A stretch of DNA of 13,633 bases from JBDRMV01 sp043811795 (GCA_043811795.1 JBDRMV010000104.1:1-13633), one strand, 5' to 3'. Positions 1 to 6,519 are shown, counted from the first letter of the stretch. Program-made: numbers and translations. The notes: generated by a model not told the origin, from the letters alone.

Positions 1-1
1 A

Positions 2-904
2 AGTATTGCCGAGGCTCTCAGGAAAGAAATTACGGAAGCGGCGGGAAAGATGGAGACAAAACCTAAACTTGTTGCGGTTCAGGTCGGAGAGAATCCCGCC
101 TCAAGGGTTTACGTAAACAACCAGAGGAAGGCGGCGGAAGAGCTGGGAATCGGCTACGAACTTGTGGAAATGGCCGGGACAACTTCCAAAGATGAACTGG
201 CATCCCTGATTGAAAAACTTAATAACGACCCTGCCGTCAACGGAATAATACTTCAGATGCCATTGCCGGAACCGCTGGACGCTAAAGAGTTTCAGGCGGC
301 AATAAATCCTCTGAAGGACGTTGAGGGTCTCAATCCCGCGAACCTCGGGCATCTTGTTCTCGGGGAAACCGGTCTTGCGCCCTGCACCGCGATGGCGGTG
401 TGGGAAATAATAAAAAGAGAAAAGATTGACATAAAGGGAAAAGAGGCGGTTATCGTCGGACATTCCGCGATTGTGGGAAAACCCGTGAATCTGCTGCTTC
501 TCTCTTCGCTGAATGAGTCGGCAACAACCACCTGCTGTCACATCGCGACGAAAGACCTTGCTTTTCACACAAAGAGGGCGGACATCCTGATAGTCGCAGC
601 AGGGAAAGCAGGGCTCATAAAAGGTGAAATGATAAAGGAAGGCGCGGTGGTGATAGATGTGGGAATTAATCGTGTTCCCGTACTGGATGAGAAAGGACAG
701 CCCGTCCTGAACGATAAGGGAAAACCGAAAAAAAAGACGGTGGGCGATGTGGAATACGAAAAGGCGTTTGAGAAAGCCGGAAGAATTACGCCTGTCCCGG
801 GCGGCGTCGGCCCTGTGACGACGGCAATTCTGTTTAAGAATCTTCTTTATGCCTGTCGCCGCCAAGGGACTGTCCCCATTACGGACGCTTGCCCCGCGTG
901 GTAA
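2..904 (+). CDS. folD: FolD, methylenetetrahydrofolate dehydrogenase (cyclohydrolase site altered), 5' partial
   Basis: FolD is a cytosolic enzyme that interconverts 5,10-methylene-THF, 5,10-methenyl-THF and 10-formyl-THF. The frame is open back to base 2 and those codons match the usual FolD N-terminal helix, so the gene begins before the window; the ATG at 50 is internal. Visible family motifs are VGENPASRVYV, QMPLP, KDVEGLNP, GHSAIVGKPV, VVIDVGINR and TPVPGGVGP. Two active-site residues differ from the family: the catalytic Lys of the YVxxK motif is Gln (codon 122-124), and the last Asp of KDVDG is Glu (codon 323-325). Human FolD-type enzyme with Lys to Gln is known to keep dehydrogenase but lose cyclohydrolase activity, so I infer a dehydrogenase-leaning enzyme. 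The loop before VGDV is extended by more than ten residues. The last dozen or so codons are read from a palindromic element, so the C-terminal tail is not native. It precedes fdhA. Confidence 0.95.
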   Translation, partial: SIAEALRKEITEAAGKMETKPKLVAVQVGENPASRVYVNNQRKAAEELGIGYELVEMAGTTSKDELASLIEKLNNDPAVNGIILQMPLPEPLDAKEFQAAINPLKDVEGLNPANLGHLVLGETGLAPCTAMAVWEIIKREKIDIKGKEAVIVGHSAIVGKPVNLLLLSSLNESATTTCCHIATKDLAFHTKRADILIVAAGKAGLIKGEMIKEGAVVIDVGINRVPVLDEKGQPVLNDKGKPKKKTVGDVEYEKAFEKAGRITPVPGGVGPVTTAILFKNLLYACRRQGTVPITDACPAW

Positions 905-935
905 GCAGTAAAAGTCGTAGATGGGGACTGTCCCT
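865..935. repeat. 71-bp palindromic (MITE/REP-like) element
   Basis: The ends are 15-base inverted repeats: AGGGACTGTCCCCAT at 865-879 and ATGGGGACTGTCCCT at 921-935, matching at 14 of 15 positions with the mismatch at the centre. Each arm is itself a near palindrome (GGGAC-T-GTCCC). The interior also pairs: TACG...CGTA next to the arms, and CTTGCC with GGTAAG around 888-905. The whole element could fold into one long hairpin. It contains no gene of its own, supplies the end and stop codon of folD, and ends 14 bases before the fdhA start. From memory, GGGGACTGTCCC-type palindromes are common mobile repeats in uncultured anaerobes; copy number in this genome cannot be seen here. Confidence 0.75.
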
Positions 936-949
936 CTCTTAACGGCAAA

Positions 950-2992
950 ATGAGCAAAACGCTTACGACCTGTCCGTACTGCGGGTGCGGGTGCGGGTTA
1001 TATCTTGAATCCGACGGGAAAAAAATCACCGGTTCCTGTCCGAGCGGGGAGCATCCGGTTTCAAAAGGAGCCCTGTGCGTAAAGGGCTGGAACTGTTTTG
1101 AATTTGTAAACCGGCTGGACAGGCTCAAGTATCCTCTGGTTAAGAAAAACGGGCGGTTTATTAAGACGGACTGGGCCTCCGCTCTGGATACGGCAGTAGA
1201 AAAACTTCTGAAAATAAAAAATAAATACGGGCCGGACTCGGTCGCGTTTCTGAGTTCCGCAAAAACGACAAACGAGGAAAATTATCTTATGATGAAACTG
1301 GCGAGGGCCGTTTTTAAAACCAACAATGTGGACCACTGTGCGCGTCTCTGCCACGCCTCAACGGTTGTGGGGCTCGCCTCAACATTCGGTTCGGGAGCGA
1401 TGACCAACTCCATAAACGAATTCGAGGACGCCGAACTTTTTCTCGTGACGGGCTCCGACACGACGTCTCAGCACCCCCTGATAGGTTCGCGTATTATAAA
1501 TTCGGTCAGAGAAAGAGGAGCGAAGCTGATTGTGGCCGACCCGAGGAAAATAGAGCTTGCAAAATTTGCAACCGTTCACATGCGGCAGAACAACGGCACG
1601 GACGTTGCATGGATTAACGGTATGATGAACGTGATAATAAAAGAAGGGCTTCAGGCGGACAAATACATAAAGGAAAGGACGGAGAATTTTGAAGAACTTA
1701 AAGAGACGGTCAAAGAATACACGCCGGATTACGCGGAGAAAATAACCGGCATCCCCGCTGAAACTCTTGTTGAGGCAGCAAAGCTTTATGCTAAAACCAA
1801 AAAAGCGATGATTGTCTATTCAATGGGAATAACACAGCACACGACGGGAGTTGACAACGTGAAGTCACTGGCGAACCTTGCGCTCCTCACCGGTCACGTC
1901 GGGTTTCCGTCAACTGGAGTAAATCCCCTGAGGGGTCAGAACAACGTTCAGGGCGCCTGCGACCTCGGGGCGCTGCCGAATGTATTTTCGGGATACCAGA
2001 ACGCCGCCGACCCAGCCGTGAGAAAAAAATTTGAAAAGGCATGGGGGGTTGAAAACCTTCCTTCCGGACAGGGTTTAACCGTTACGGAGATTTTTGAACA
2101 GGCGATTGAAGGAAAAATAAAAGCTCTTTACGTCATAGGCGAGAATCCCGTAATCAGCGACCCCGACACGAACCATATCAGGGAAGCGCTTGAAAAACTT
2201 GATTTTCTTCTGGCGCAGGACATTTTTCTCTCGGACACGGCGGAATATGCGGACATCGTTTTACCCGCGGCAAGTTTTGCGGAAAAAGACGGGACTTTTA
2301 CGAATACGGAGAGAAGAGTGGAGAGAATAAGGAAGGCGCTCTGCCCCGTCGGGGATTCGAAGGCGGACTGGGAAATTATCTGCGAAATCGCCCGGCTGTG
2401 CGGTTATAAAAAAATGAATTACGGCCATCCTTCGGAAATCATGGACGAGATTGCGGAGTTGACGCCCATTTACGGCGGCATGAGTTATGACCGGCTCGAA
2501 CCGTTCGGTCTTCAGTGGCCGTGTCCTTCAGAATCTCATCCGGGAACCGTCTATCTGCACAAGGACAAATTCAGCAGGGGAAAGGGGAAGTTTATGCCCT
2601 GCGTTTATGTTCCCGCGGACGAGAATCCCGACGGAGAATTTAACTTTGTTCTCAGCACCGGCAGAATATACTGGCACTGGCACACGGGAACGATGACCCG
2701 CAGGACGTCCGTTCTTGAGAGGGAAGCCCCCGCCGCTTATGTCGAAATGAACCCCGCCGACGCGGAGAAATCGGGCATAAGGGACGGAGAGCGCGTGAGG
2801 GTGTCGTCCAGAAGAGGGAAAATTGAAATTGCGGTTAAGATAACGGAAACGGTTAAACGGGGTTCCGTTTTCATACCGTTCCATTTCAGGGAAGCCGCCG
2901 CAAATGTCCTGACAAACCCCGCGGTGGACCCCGTCGCAAAAATTCCGGAATACAAGGTCTGCGCCGTCAGGATTGAAAAGATTATAAAATGA
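950..2992 (+). CDS. fdhA: Formate dehydrogenase catalytic subunit, Mo/W-bis-MGD, Cys type
   Basis: A 680-residue DMSO-reductase-family enzyme that oxidises formate to CO2 or reduces CO2 to formate; no signal peptide, so cytosolic. The N-terminal [4Fe-4S] site is C8-x2-C11-x3-C15 with C43 (CPYCGCGCG...LCVKGW), including the Lys that relays electrons between cluster and pterin. The metal ligand lies in HCARLCHAS at Cys134; its codon is TGC, so this is a cysteine and not a selenocysteine enzyme. The formate-site Arg motif GVNPLRGQNNVQGACDLGALP is present, as are the C-terminal cofactor-binding segment and the ending PEYKVCAVRIE, as in E. coli FdhF. Length is close to FdhF (715). The ATG at 950 places CPYC eight residues in, as in the family. 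No Shine-Dalgarno is visible; the upstream bases come from the palindromic element. The adjacent beta/gamma-type genes suggest NAD(P)(H) as partner. Confidence 0.95.
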   Translation: MSKTLTTCPYCGCGCGLYLESDGKKITGSCPSGEHPVSKGALCVKGWNCFEFVNRLDRLKYPLVKKNGRFIKTDWASALDTAVEKLLKIKNKYGPDSVAFLSSAKTTNEENYLMMKLARAVFKTNNVDHCARLCHASTVVGLASTFGSGAMTNSINEFEDAELFLVTGSDTTSQHPLIGSRIINSVRERGAKLIVADPRKIELAKFATVHMRQNNGTDVAWINGMMNVIIKEGLQADKYIKERTENFEELKETVKEYTPDYAEKITGIPAETLVEAAKLYAKTKKAMIVYSMGITQHTTGVDNVKSLANLALLTGHVGFPSTGVNPLRGQNNVQGACDLGALPNVFSGYQNAADPAVRKKFEKAWGVENLPSGQGLTVTEIFEQAIEGKIKALYVIGENPVISDPDTNHIREALEKLDFLLAQDIFLSDTAEYADIVLPAASFAEKDGTFTNTERRVERIRKALCPVGDSKADWEIICEIARLCGYKKMNYGHPSEIMDEIAELTPIYGGMSYDRLEPFGLQWPCPSESHPGTVYLHKDKFSRGKGKFMPCVYVPADENPDGEFNFVLSTGRIYWHWHTGTMTRRTSVLEREAPAAYVEMNPADAEKSGIRDGERVRVSSRRGKIEIAVKITETVKRGSVFIPFHFREAAANVLTNPAVDPVAKIPEYKVCAVRIEKIIK

Positions 2993-2996
2993 AACA

Positions 2997-3027
2997 TTCA
3001 TGCCGGCAAGCCGGCGCAAATTATGAA
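2997..3027. repeat. Palindrome just after fdhA
   Basis: Five bases after the fdhA stop, TTCAT (2997-3001) and ATGAA (3023-3027) flank two copies of the self-complementary GCCGGC (3002-3007 and 3010-3015) separated by AA. The segment could form a GC-rich hairpin in the transcript. No T-run follows, so it is not a classical intrinsic terminator. It may slow 3' decay of the fdhA message or be a degenerate repeat element. Confidence 0.5.
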
Positions 3028-3043
3028 ATGTAAATATATATGT

Positions 3044-3157
3044 TGTAGCATGAGAGCTTGCTCGCAAGATGAAAGCAAGCTTTCACGCTACAAGGAGAAT
3101 ATGAAAGCAAGCTTTCACGCTACAAGGAGAATATGAAAGCAAGCTTTCACGCTACAT
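3044..3157 (+). repeat. 32-bp tandem repeat (2.75 copies) with an inverted arm
   Basis: The unit starts ATGAAAGCAAGCTTTCACGC and continues with TACAAGGAGAAT. Copies lie at 3069-3100 and 3101-3132, with a partial third copy (24 of 32 bases) at 3133-3156. The 22 bases of each unit from GAAAGC to TACA are roughly the reverse complement of 3044-3063 (TGTAGCATGAGAGCTTGCTC), so the array can fold back on its left arm, and GAAAGC-AA-GCTTTC is palindromic within each unit. The end of each unit, AAGGAGAAT, followed by the next ATG resembles a ribosome-binding site plus start codon. Units abut without spacers, which excludes a CRISPR array. Together with the preceding palindrome this fills the 193-base gap between fdhA and the next gene; I see no other feature there. 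Confidence 0.8.
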
Positions 3158-3185
3158 TGATGAGCAGTAATAGGGGTATTTACAA

Positions 3186-4214
3186 GTGAAATATTTTCTT
3201 CTGGATAAAGAAAGGATAAAAAATTTTCTCGCCGAAGCGTCTGCCGGGCGGGAAGTCAGCATTCCGGTTAAGAAAGCCGGAGGGGATGTGCTGTTTGAAA
3301 AACTCAAAGCCGGCGAAACGCCCGGTAACCTTTGTCTGGAATACAGTCATACCGTCATGCCTCCGAAGGCATCCTGCTTCCCGCAAATGGAACCCCTGTT
3401 CAGGTTTAAGGACGGGAATATCTTCGAGGCGGCGTTTGAAATGCGGAAGAAACTTTTGTTCGGTATCCGCGCCTGCGATGCCGCGGGAATACTTTTTACG
3501 GATGATTTCTTTAAGAGGAATTTTGAGGACAAATACTATTTGAGCAGAACGGAAAACAGGCTGATGGCGGTTGCCGGATGCAGGCATCCCGGTAAAAACT
3601 GCTTCTGCGCTTCTACGGGTACGGGGCCGTATCTTGAAACCGGCTTTGACCTGCAGATGGTCGATACGGGGGGCTGTTATCTCGTCGAGACTGGTTCCGA
3701 AAAAGGCGAGGAATTTATTGAGGAGCACATCGGCTTTTTTAAAGAAGCAGACGGACGGGATATTGAGACCTCCGAAAAAATAAAATCCGATGCCGCGAAA
3801 GCGGTTGAATTGAATGTTGATTTTAAAAAAGCCGTGAAAATATTCTGTGAAGATAAGGTGCCGAAAAAAACCTACGAAAAAATAGCGGAAAAGTGCATTT
3901 ATTGCGGGGGCTGCGTTTACGTGTGCCCGACCTGCACGTGTTTCAACGTGTTTGACGAGGGCGACGGAAGTTCGGGAATCAGATACAGGACCTGGGACGC
4001 CTGCGTTTTTGCCGGTTACACGAGGGAGGCGAGCGGGCACAACCCGAGGAAAGAGAAATGGATAAGGACCGCGCGGCGGTACGAGCACAAGCTGAAATAC
4101 GATTATCTCGCAACCGGAACGAGCGGGTGTGTCGGCTGCGGGCGGTGCCTTTCAGCCTGTCCGGTAAACATAGGAATGTCAAAAGTTATACAAGAGGTCA
4201 CGGAAAAAGCGTGA
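3186..4214 (+). CDS. 4Fe-4S dicluster electron-transfer subunit (sulfhydrogenase beta / AsrA-like)
   Basis: A 342-residue soluble iron-sulfur protein. An N-terminal domain of about 230 residues carries the family patterns RACDAAGI, a C-H-P-x-x-x-CFCASTGTGP segment and GFDLQMVDTGGCYLVETGS. Two ferredoxin-type cluster motifs follow: C237-x2-C240-x2-C243-x3-C247-P (then CTC), and C315-x2-C318-x2-C321-x3-C325-P. This arrangement is that of sulfhydrogenase beta (HydB) and anaerobic sulfite reductase A, which pass electrons between a catalytic subunit and a flavoprotein. Here the catalytic partner next door is formate dehydrogenase, so I infer it wires FdhA to the following FAD subunit. The start is GTG at 3186, with AGGGG eight bases upstream. 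Its TGA overlaps the next GTG (GTGA). It could alternatively pair with a hydrogenase encoded elsewhere. Confidence 0.85.
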   Translation: MKYFLLDKERIKNFLAEASAGREVSIPVKKAGGDVLFEKLKAGETPGNLCLEYSHTVMPPKASCFPQMEPLFRFKDGNIFEAAFEMRKKLLFGIRACDAAGILFTDDFFKRNFEDKYYLSRTENRLMAVAGCRHPGKNCFCASTGTGPYLETGFDLQMVDTGGCYLVETGSEKGEEFIEEHIGFFKEADGRDIETSEKIKSDAAKAVELNVDFKKAVKIFCEDKVPKKTYEKIAEKCIYCGGCVYVCPTCTCFNVFDEGDGSSGIRYRTWDACVFAGYTREASGHNPRKEKWIRTARRYEHKLKYDYLATGTSGCVGCGRCLSACPVNIGMSKVIQEVTEKA

Positions 4215-5038
4215 AAAACGAGTACAGACCCAGCCCAGCCGTTATAGAATCGGTCAGGTCCGAGAGTTTTGATACAAAGACATTCAGGGTGAGTTTTACC
4301 TCGGGGAGCGTTTTTGATTACAAGCCGGGTCAATTCGCGCAGGTTTCTCTGCCGGGAACGGGCGAGGCGCCCATATCAATAACTTCGTCTCCGTCTAGCC
4401 GCGGTTTTCTGGAATTTACGATAAGAGCCGCGGGAAAACTCACAAGAGAAATACACAAATTGAAACAGGGCGGCGTGCTTTACATAAGAGGCCCTTACGG
4501 GAATTCGTTTCCTTTTAACGAGGTAAAAGGAATGAATCTTTTTTTTATCGCCGGAGGGATAGGGCTGCCTCCTTTAAGAAGTTTGATAAACGAGGTTCTG
4601 GCCTCGCGCTCTGATTTCGGCGGAATCAGCATACTGTACGGCGCGAAGACGCCGGACGAGCTCTGTTTTAAAAATGAGATAGAACGCTGGAGAAAGATTC
4701 CGGGCATCGGAGTTTTTCTCACGGTGGATTCCCCTGATAAGGGATGGCGCGGGAACACGGGCGTCGTTACGGCTCTGTGCGATATATCGGGTATGAAGCC
4801 GTCCTGCGGCGCCGTTTTTATCTGCGGACCTCCCGTTATGATACGCTTTGTGCTGGAAAAAATTCTCTCGGCGGGCTTTAAGGAAAAAGATATTTACATT
4901 ACTCTCGAGAGATACATGAAATGCGGAATCGGGAAGTGCGGACACTGCAACATAGGCGGAAAGTTCGTCTGTATGGACGGTCCTGTATTTACTTACAAAC
5001 AGATTAAAGAATTCCCCGATAAAGAAAGAGCAATTTGA
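4211..5038 (+). CDS. FAD/NAD(P)-binding oxidoreductase with [2Fe-2S] (sulfhydrogenase gamma / PyrK-like)
   Basis: A 275-residue ferredoxin-NADP reductase-fold protein. In order: FAD-binding beta barrel with FDYKPGQFAQVSLPG and EAPISITSSPS, nucleotide-binding domain with FFIAGGIGLPPLRSLI and FICGPPVMI, then a C-terminal [2Fe-2S] site C238-x4-C243-x2-C246-x7-C254. This matches sulfhydrogenase gamma (HydG), AsrB and PyrK, which exchange electrons between NAD(P)H and Fe-S proteins. With the preceding beta-like subunit it should form a diaphorase module; I infer it gives the formate dehydrogenase access to NAD(P)(H). I chose GTG at 4211, overlapping the previous stop as GTGA. An ATG at 4058 in the same frame would add 51 residues that are unlike the family and lie wholly inside the upstream gene. 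Its own TGA overlaps the next start (TTGA). Confidence 0.87.
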   Translation: MKNEYRPSPAVIESVRSESFDTKTFRVSFTSGSVFDYKPGQFAQVSLPGTGEAPISITSSPSSRGFLEFTIRAAGKLTREIHKLKQGGVLYIRGPYGNSFPFNEVKGMNLFFIAGGIGLPPLRSLINEVLASRSDFGGISILYGAKTPDELCFKNEIERWRKIPGIGVFLTVDSPDKGWRGNTGVVTALCDISGMKPSCGAVFICGPPVMIRFVLEKILSAGFKEKDIYITLERYMKCGIGKCGHCNIGGKFVCMDGPVFTYKQIKEFPDKERAI

Positions 5039-5634
5039 AAGCAAAATATACGGATGCCGGAGGAGCCATTCTCGCGGGCGGGAAAGGGCTGCGGCTGAAC
5101 GACACAAACAAGGCGTTTATCAATATAAACGGTGAGCCTGTAATCCGCCGCACTCTAAATACGCTGAAACAGTTATTTAACGAGATAATAATCGTGACCA
5201 ATTCGCCCGGAGATTTTAAAGCGTATGGTAAAGAGTGCGTTATTGTTCAGGACATTATAAAAGATAAGGGCCCACTGAGCGGAATCCACAGCGCTTTAAC
5301 TCATGCGTCCGGAGAAAGGGTTTTTGTTACCGCCTGCGACATGCCGTTTATAAGCGCGGATTTTGTAAAAAGACTGACGGATGAAGCATCCAGCGGAGAT
5401 TATGACTGTGTGATACCGTCCGGCAAAAAAGGAATTGAGCCGCTTCACGGCGTGTACTCGCGGCGGATTTTAAAACTGGTTTCCAGCCTTTTGCGCGGGA
5501 GCGAATATTCCGTAAGACGGCTTATTGAAAGCTGCAGGCACAAATATGTTGAAGCGGACGAAAGAGAAATAAAATCTTTTTACAATATTAATGCGCTCGA
5601 GGATATGGAAAAACTCGCACACAATGCGGACTGA
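5035..5634 (+). CDS. mobA: MobA, molybdenum cofactor guanylyltransferase
   Basis: A 199-residue nucleotidyltransferase that links GMP from GTP to the metal-pterin cofactor, forming the MGD needed by the DMSO-reductase family, including the FdhA encoded upstream. Visible features: GGAILAGGKGLRLNDTNKAF at the N-terminus (GTP-binding LAGGxGxR and the Lys that contacts the base), IIVTNSP, DKGPLSGIHSAL, the metal-binding VTACDMPF, and IPSGKKGIEPLHGVYS. Length is typical (about 190-200). The proposed start is TTG at 5035, overlapping the previous stop as TTGA; no ATG or GTG lies close enough to keep the glycine-rich loop. Relatives such as IspD or GlmU-type enzymes were considered, but the motif set and neighbours fit MobA. 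A gap of 78 bases follows before tupA. Confidence 0.93.
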   Translation: MKAKYTDAGGAILAGGKGLRLNDTNKAFININGEPVIRRTLNTLKQLFNEIIIVTNSPGDFKAYGKECVIVQDIIKDKGPLSGIHSALTHASGERVFVTACDMPFISADFVKRLTDEASSGDYDCVIPSGKKGIEPLHGVYSRRILKLVSSLLRGSEYSVRRLIESCRHKYVEADEREIKSFYNINALEDMEKLAHNAD

Positions 5635-5676
5635 AATGGAAAAAGGTTCCGTCCTTAATATTTTCAGGTAATGTTT

Positions 5677-5711
5677 GAGATTGCCACACCTTCGGCTCGC
5701 AACGCTTCGCG
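5677..5711 (-). repeat. REP-like element upstream of (and in frame with) tupA
   Basis: Read on the minus strand this stretch contains TTGCGAGCCGAAGG and ends TGTGGCAATCTC. From memory this is a degenerate member of the TTGCGAGCCGAAGGCGTGGCAATCTC-type interspersed repeats common in genomes of uncultured anaerobes. TTGC and GCAA pair at its ends with a CC-GAA-GG centre. It lies directly before the tupA start and remains open in the tupA frame, which creates an artificial N-terminal extension if the ATG at 5671 is used. Confidence 0.5.
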
Positions 5712-5712
5712 T

Positions 5713-6519
5713 ATGAAAAAAATTATTATACCGGCGGTATCGGCGTTGTTGATAATTTTGTTCCTCGGCAAATGCAGTCACGGAACCGGTTTAAGGATGG
5801 CGACGACGACAAGCGTGGAGAATTCCGGTCTGCTTGATGCGCTGATTCCCGCATTTAAACGCGAAACCGGTATAGAAATACACGCCGTCGCCTGCGGCAC
5901 CGGAAGGGCGCTCAAACTTGCCGAAAACGGAGATGTTGACCTTGTCCTGACGCATGCTCCTGCGGCGGAAGAAAAGTTCCTCATGCGGGGCTTCGGTATT
6001 ATCAGGAAAGAAATATTCTACAATGATTTTATTGTGGCAGGTCCTGAAGATGGAATTCAAGCGTTTAAAGGTTTTAAAAATATATCGCAGGTGTTTGCCG
6101 TGATAGCGGAAGACAAATTGCCGTTTGTTTCCCGCGGGGACAAATCAGGGACTCATAACAGGGAAACGGATGTCTGGAAAAGTGCGGGGGTGGCCCCGCG
6201 CGGGAAATGGTATGTGGAGACCGGTCAGGGAATGGGAGCGACGCTCAGAATCGCCGACGAGAAAAAGGGCTTCTGTCTAGCGGATAGAGGAACTTTTCTT
6301 TCTTATGAAGATAAAATAGACCTTGTTATTGTTTTCTCCGACAGGGAAAACCTGAAGAATATGTATTCGGTAATAATCGTTAATCCCGGACGGCATCCTC
6401 ATACAAGGTATGGAGCCGCCGTTAAATTTCTCGGCTGGATTACTTCAAAAGAGGGAAAAAGAATAATAATAAGCGTAAAAAAGAAAGGAGAGACGCTGTT
6501 CCGGCCGGTTGCGTTATGA
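5713..6519 (+). CDS. tupA: TupA, tungstate-binding protein of ABC importer
   Basis: A 268-residue extracytoplasmic oxyanion-binding protein. An N-terminal signal segment (MKKIIIPAVSALLIILFLG) is followed by a Cys at KCS, so it may be a lipoprotein, although Lys just before the Cys is unlike a standard lipobox. The mature part has the TupA signature MATTTSVENSGLLDALIPAF, ACGTGRALKLAENGDVDLVLTHAP, YNDFIVAGP, SRGDKSGTHNRE and YVETGQGMGATLRIA. These distinguish TupA/WtpA-like tungstate binders from ModA. TupA proteins bind tungstate much more tightly than molybdate, which points to a tungsten-dependent formate dehydrogenase. I prefer ATG 5713 because the 14 codons from ATG 5671 are read from a repeat element and precede the signal peptide. 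Neither start has a convincing ribosome-binding site. The stop overlaps the tupB start (ATGA). Confidence 0.93.
   Translation: MKKIIIPAVSALLIILFLGKCSHGTGLRMATTTSVENSGLLDALIPAFKRETGIEIHAVACGTGRALKLAENGDVDLVLTHAPAAEEKFLMRGFGIIRKEIFYNDFIVAGPEDGIQAFKGFKNISQVFAVIAEDKLPFVSRGDKSGTHNRETDVWKSAGVAPRGKWYVETGQGMGATLRIADEKKGFCLADRGTFLSYEDKIDLVIVFSDRENLKNMYSVIIVNPGRHPHTRYGAAVKFLGWITSKEGKRIIISVKKKGETLFRPVAL

Noticed and set aside
101..865. Long minus-strand open frame (254 codons) opposite folD
   Set aside because: Shadow of the folD reading frame; no recognisable domain, while the plus frame is a clear FolD.
1349..1351. Possible selenocysteine in FdhA
   Set aside because: The codon at the metal-ligand position is TGC and there is no in-frame TGA in the gene.
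2528..3067. Minus-strand open frame spanning the end of fdhA and the repeats
   Set aside because: Antisense to conserved FdhA C-terminus and reads into repeat sequence.
3069..3156. Possible CRISPR array
   Set aside because: The 32-base units are directly abutting with no unique spacers, only 2.75 copies, and no cas genes nearby.
2993..3185. Possible molybdenum/tungsten cofactor riboswitch between fdhA and the next gene
   Set aside because: The region is accounted for by short repeats and palindromes; no multi-helix Moco-type architecture could be recognised.
3180..4088. 302-codon minus-strand open frame opposite the beta-type subunit gene
   Set aside because: The plus strand encodes two full ferredoxin-type motifs and family patterns; the antisense product resembles nothing and crosses the repeat-adjacent boundary.
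4058..4210. N-terminal extension of the FAD subunit from ATG 4058
   Set aside because: The 51 extra codons lie inside the upstream gene's second cluster region and do not match the family; GTG 4211 on the previous stop fits better.
3186..5038. NuoE/NuoF-type diaphorase subunits of formate dehydrogenase
   Set aside because: No FMN/NADH-binding NuoF motifs or thioredoxin-like NuoE fold; the domain order is that of sulfhydrogenase beta and gamma.
5713..6519. ModA (molybdate) or PstS (phosphate) binding protein
   Set aside because: TTTSVENSGLLDALIPAF and CGTGRALKLAENGDVD are TupA signatures; ModA and PstS patterns are absent.
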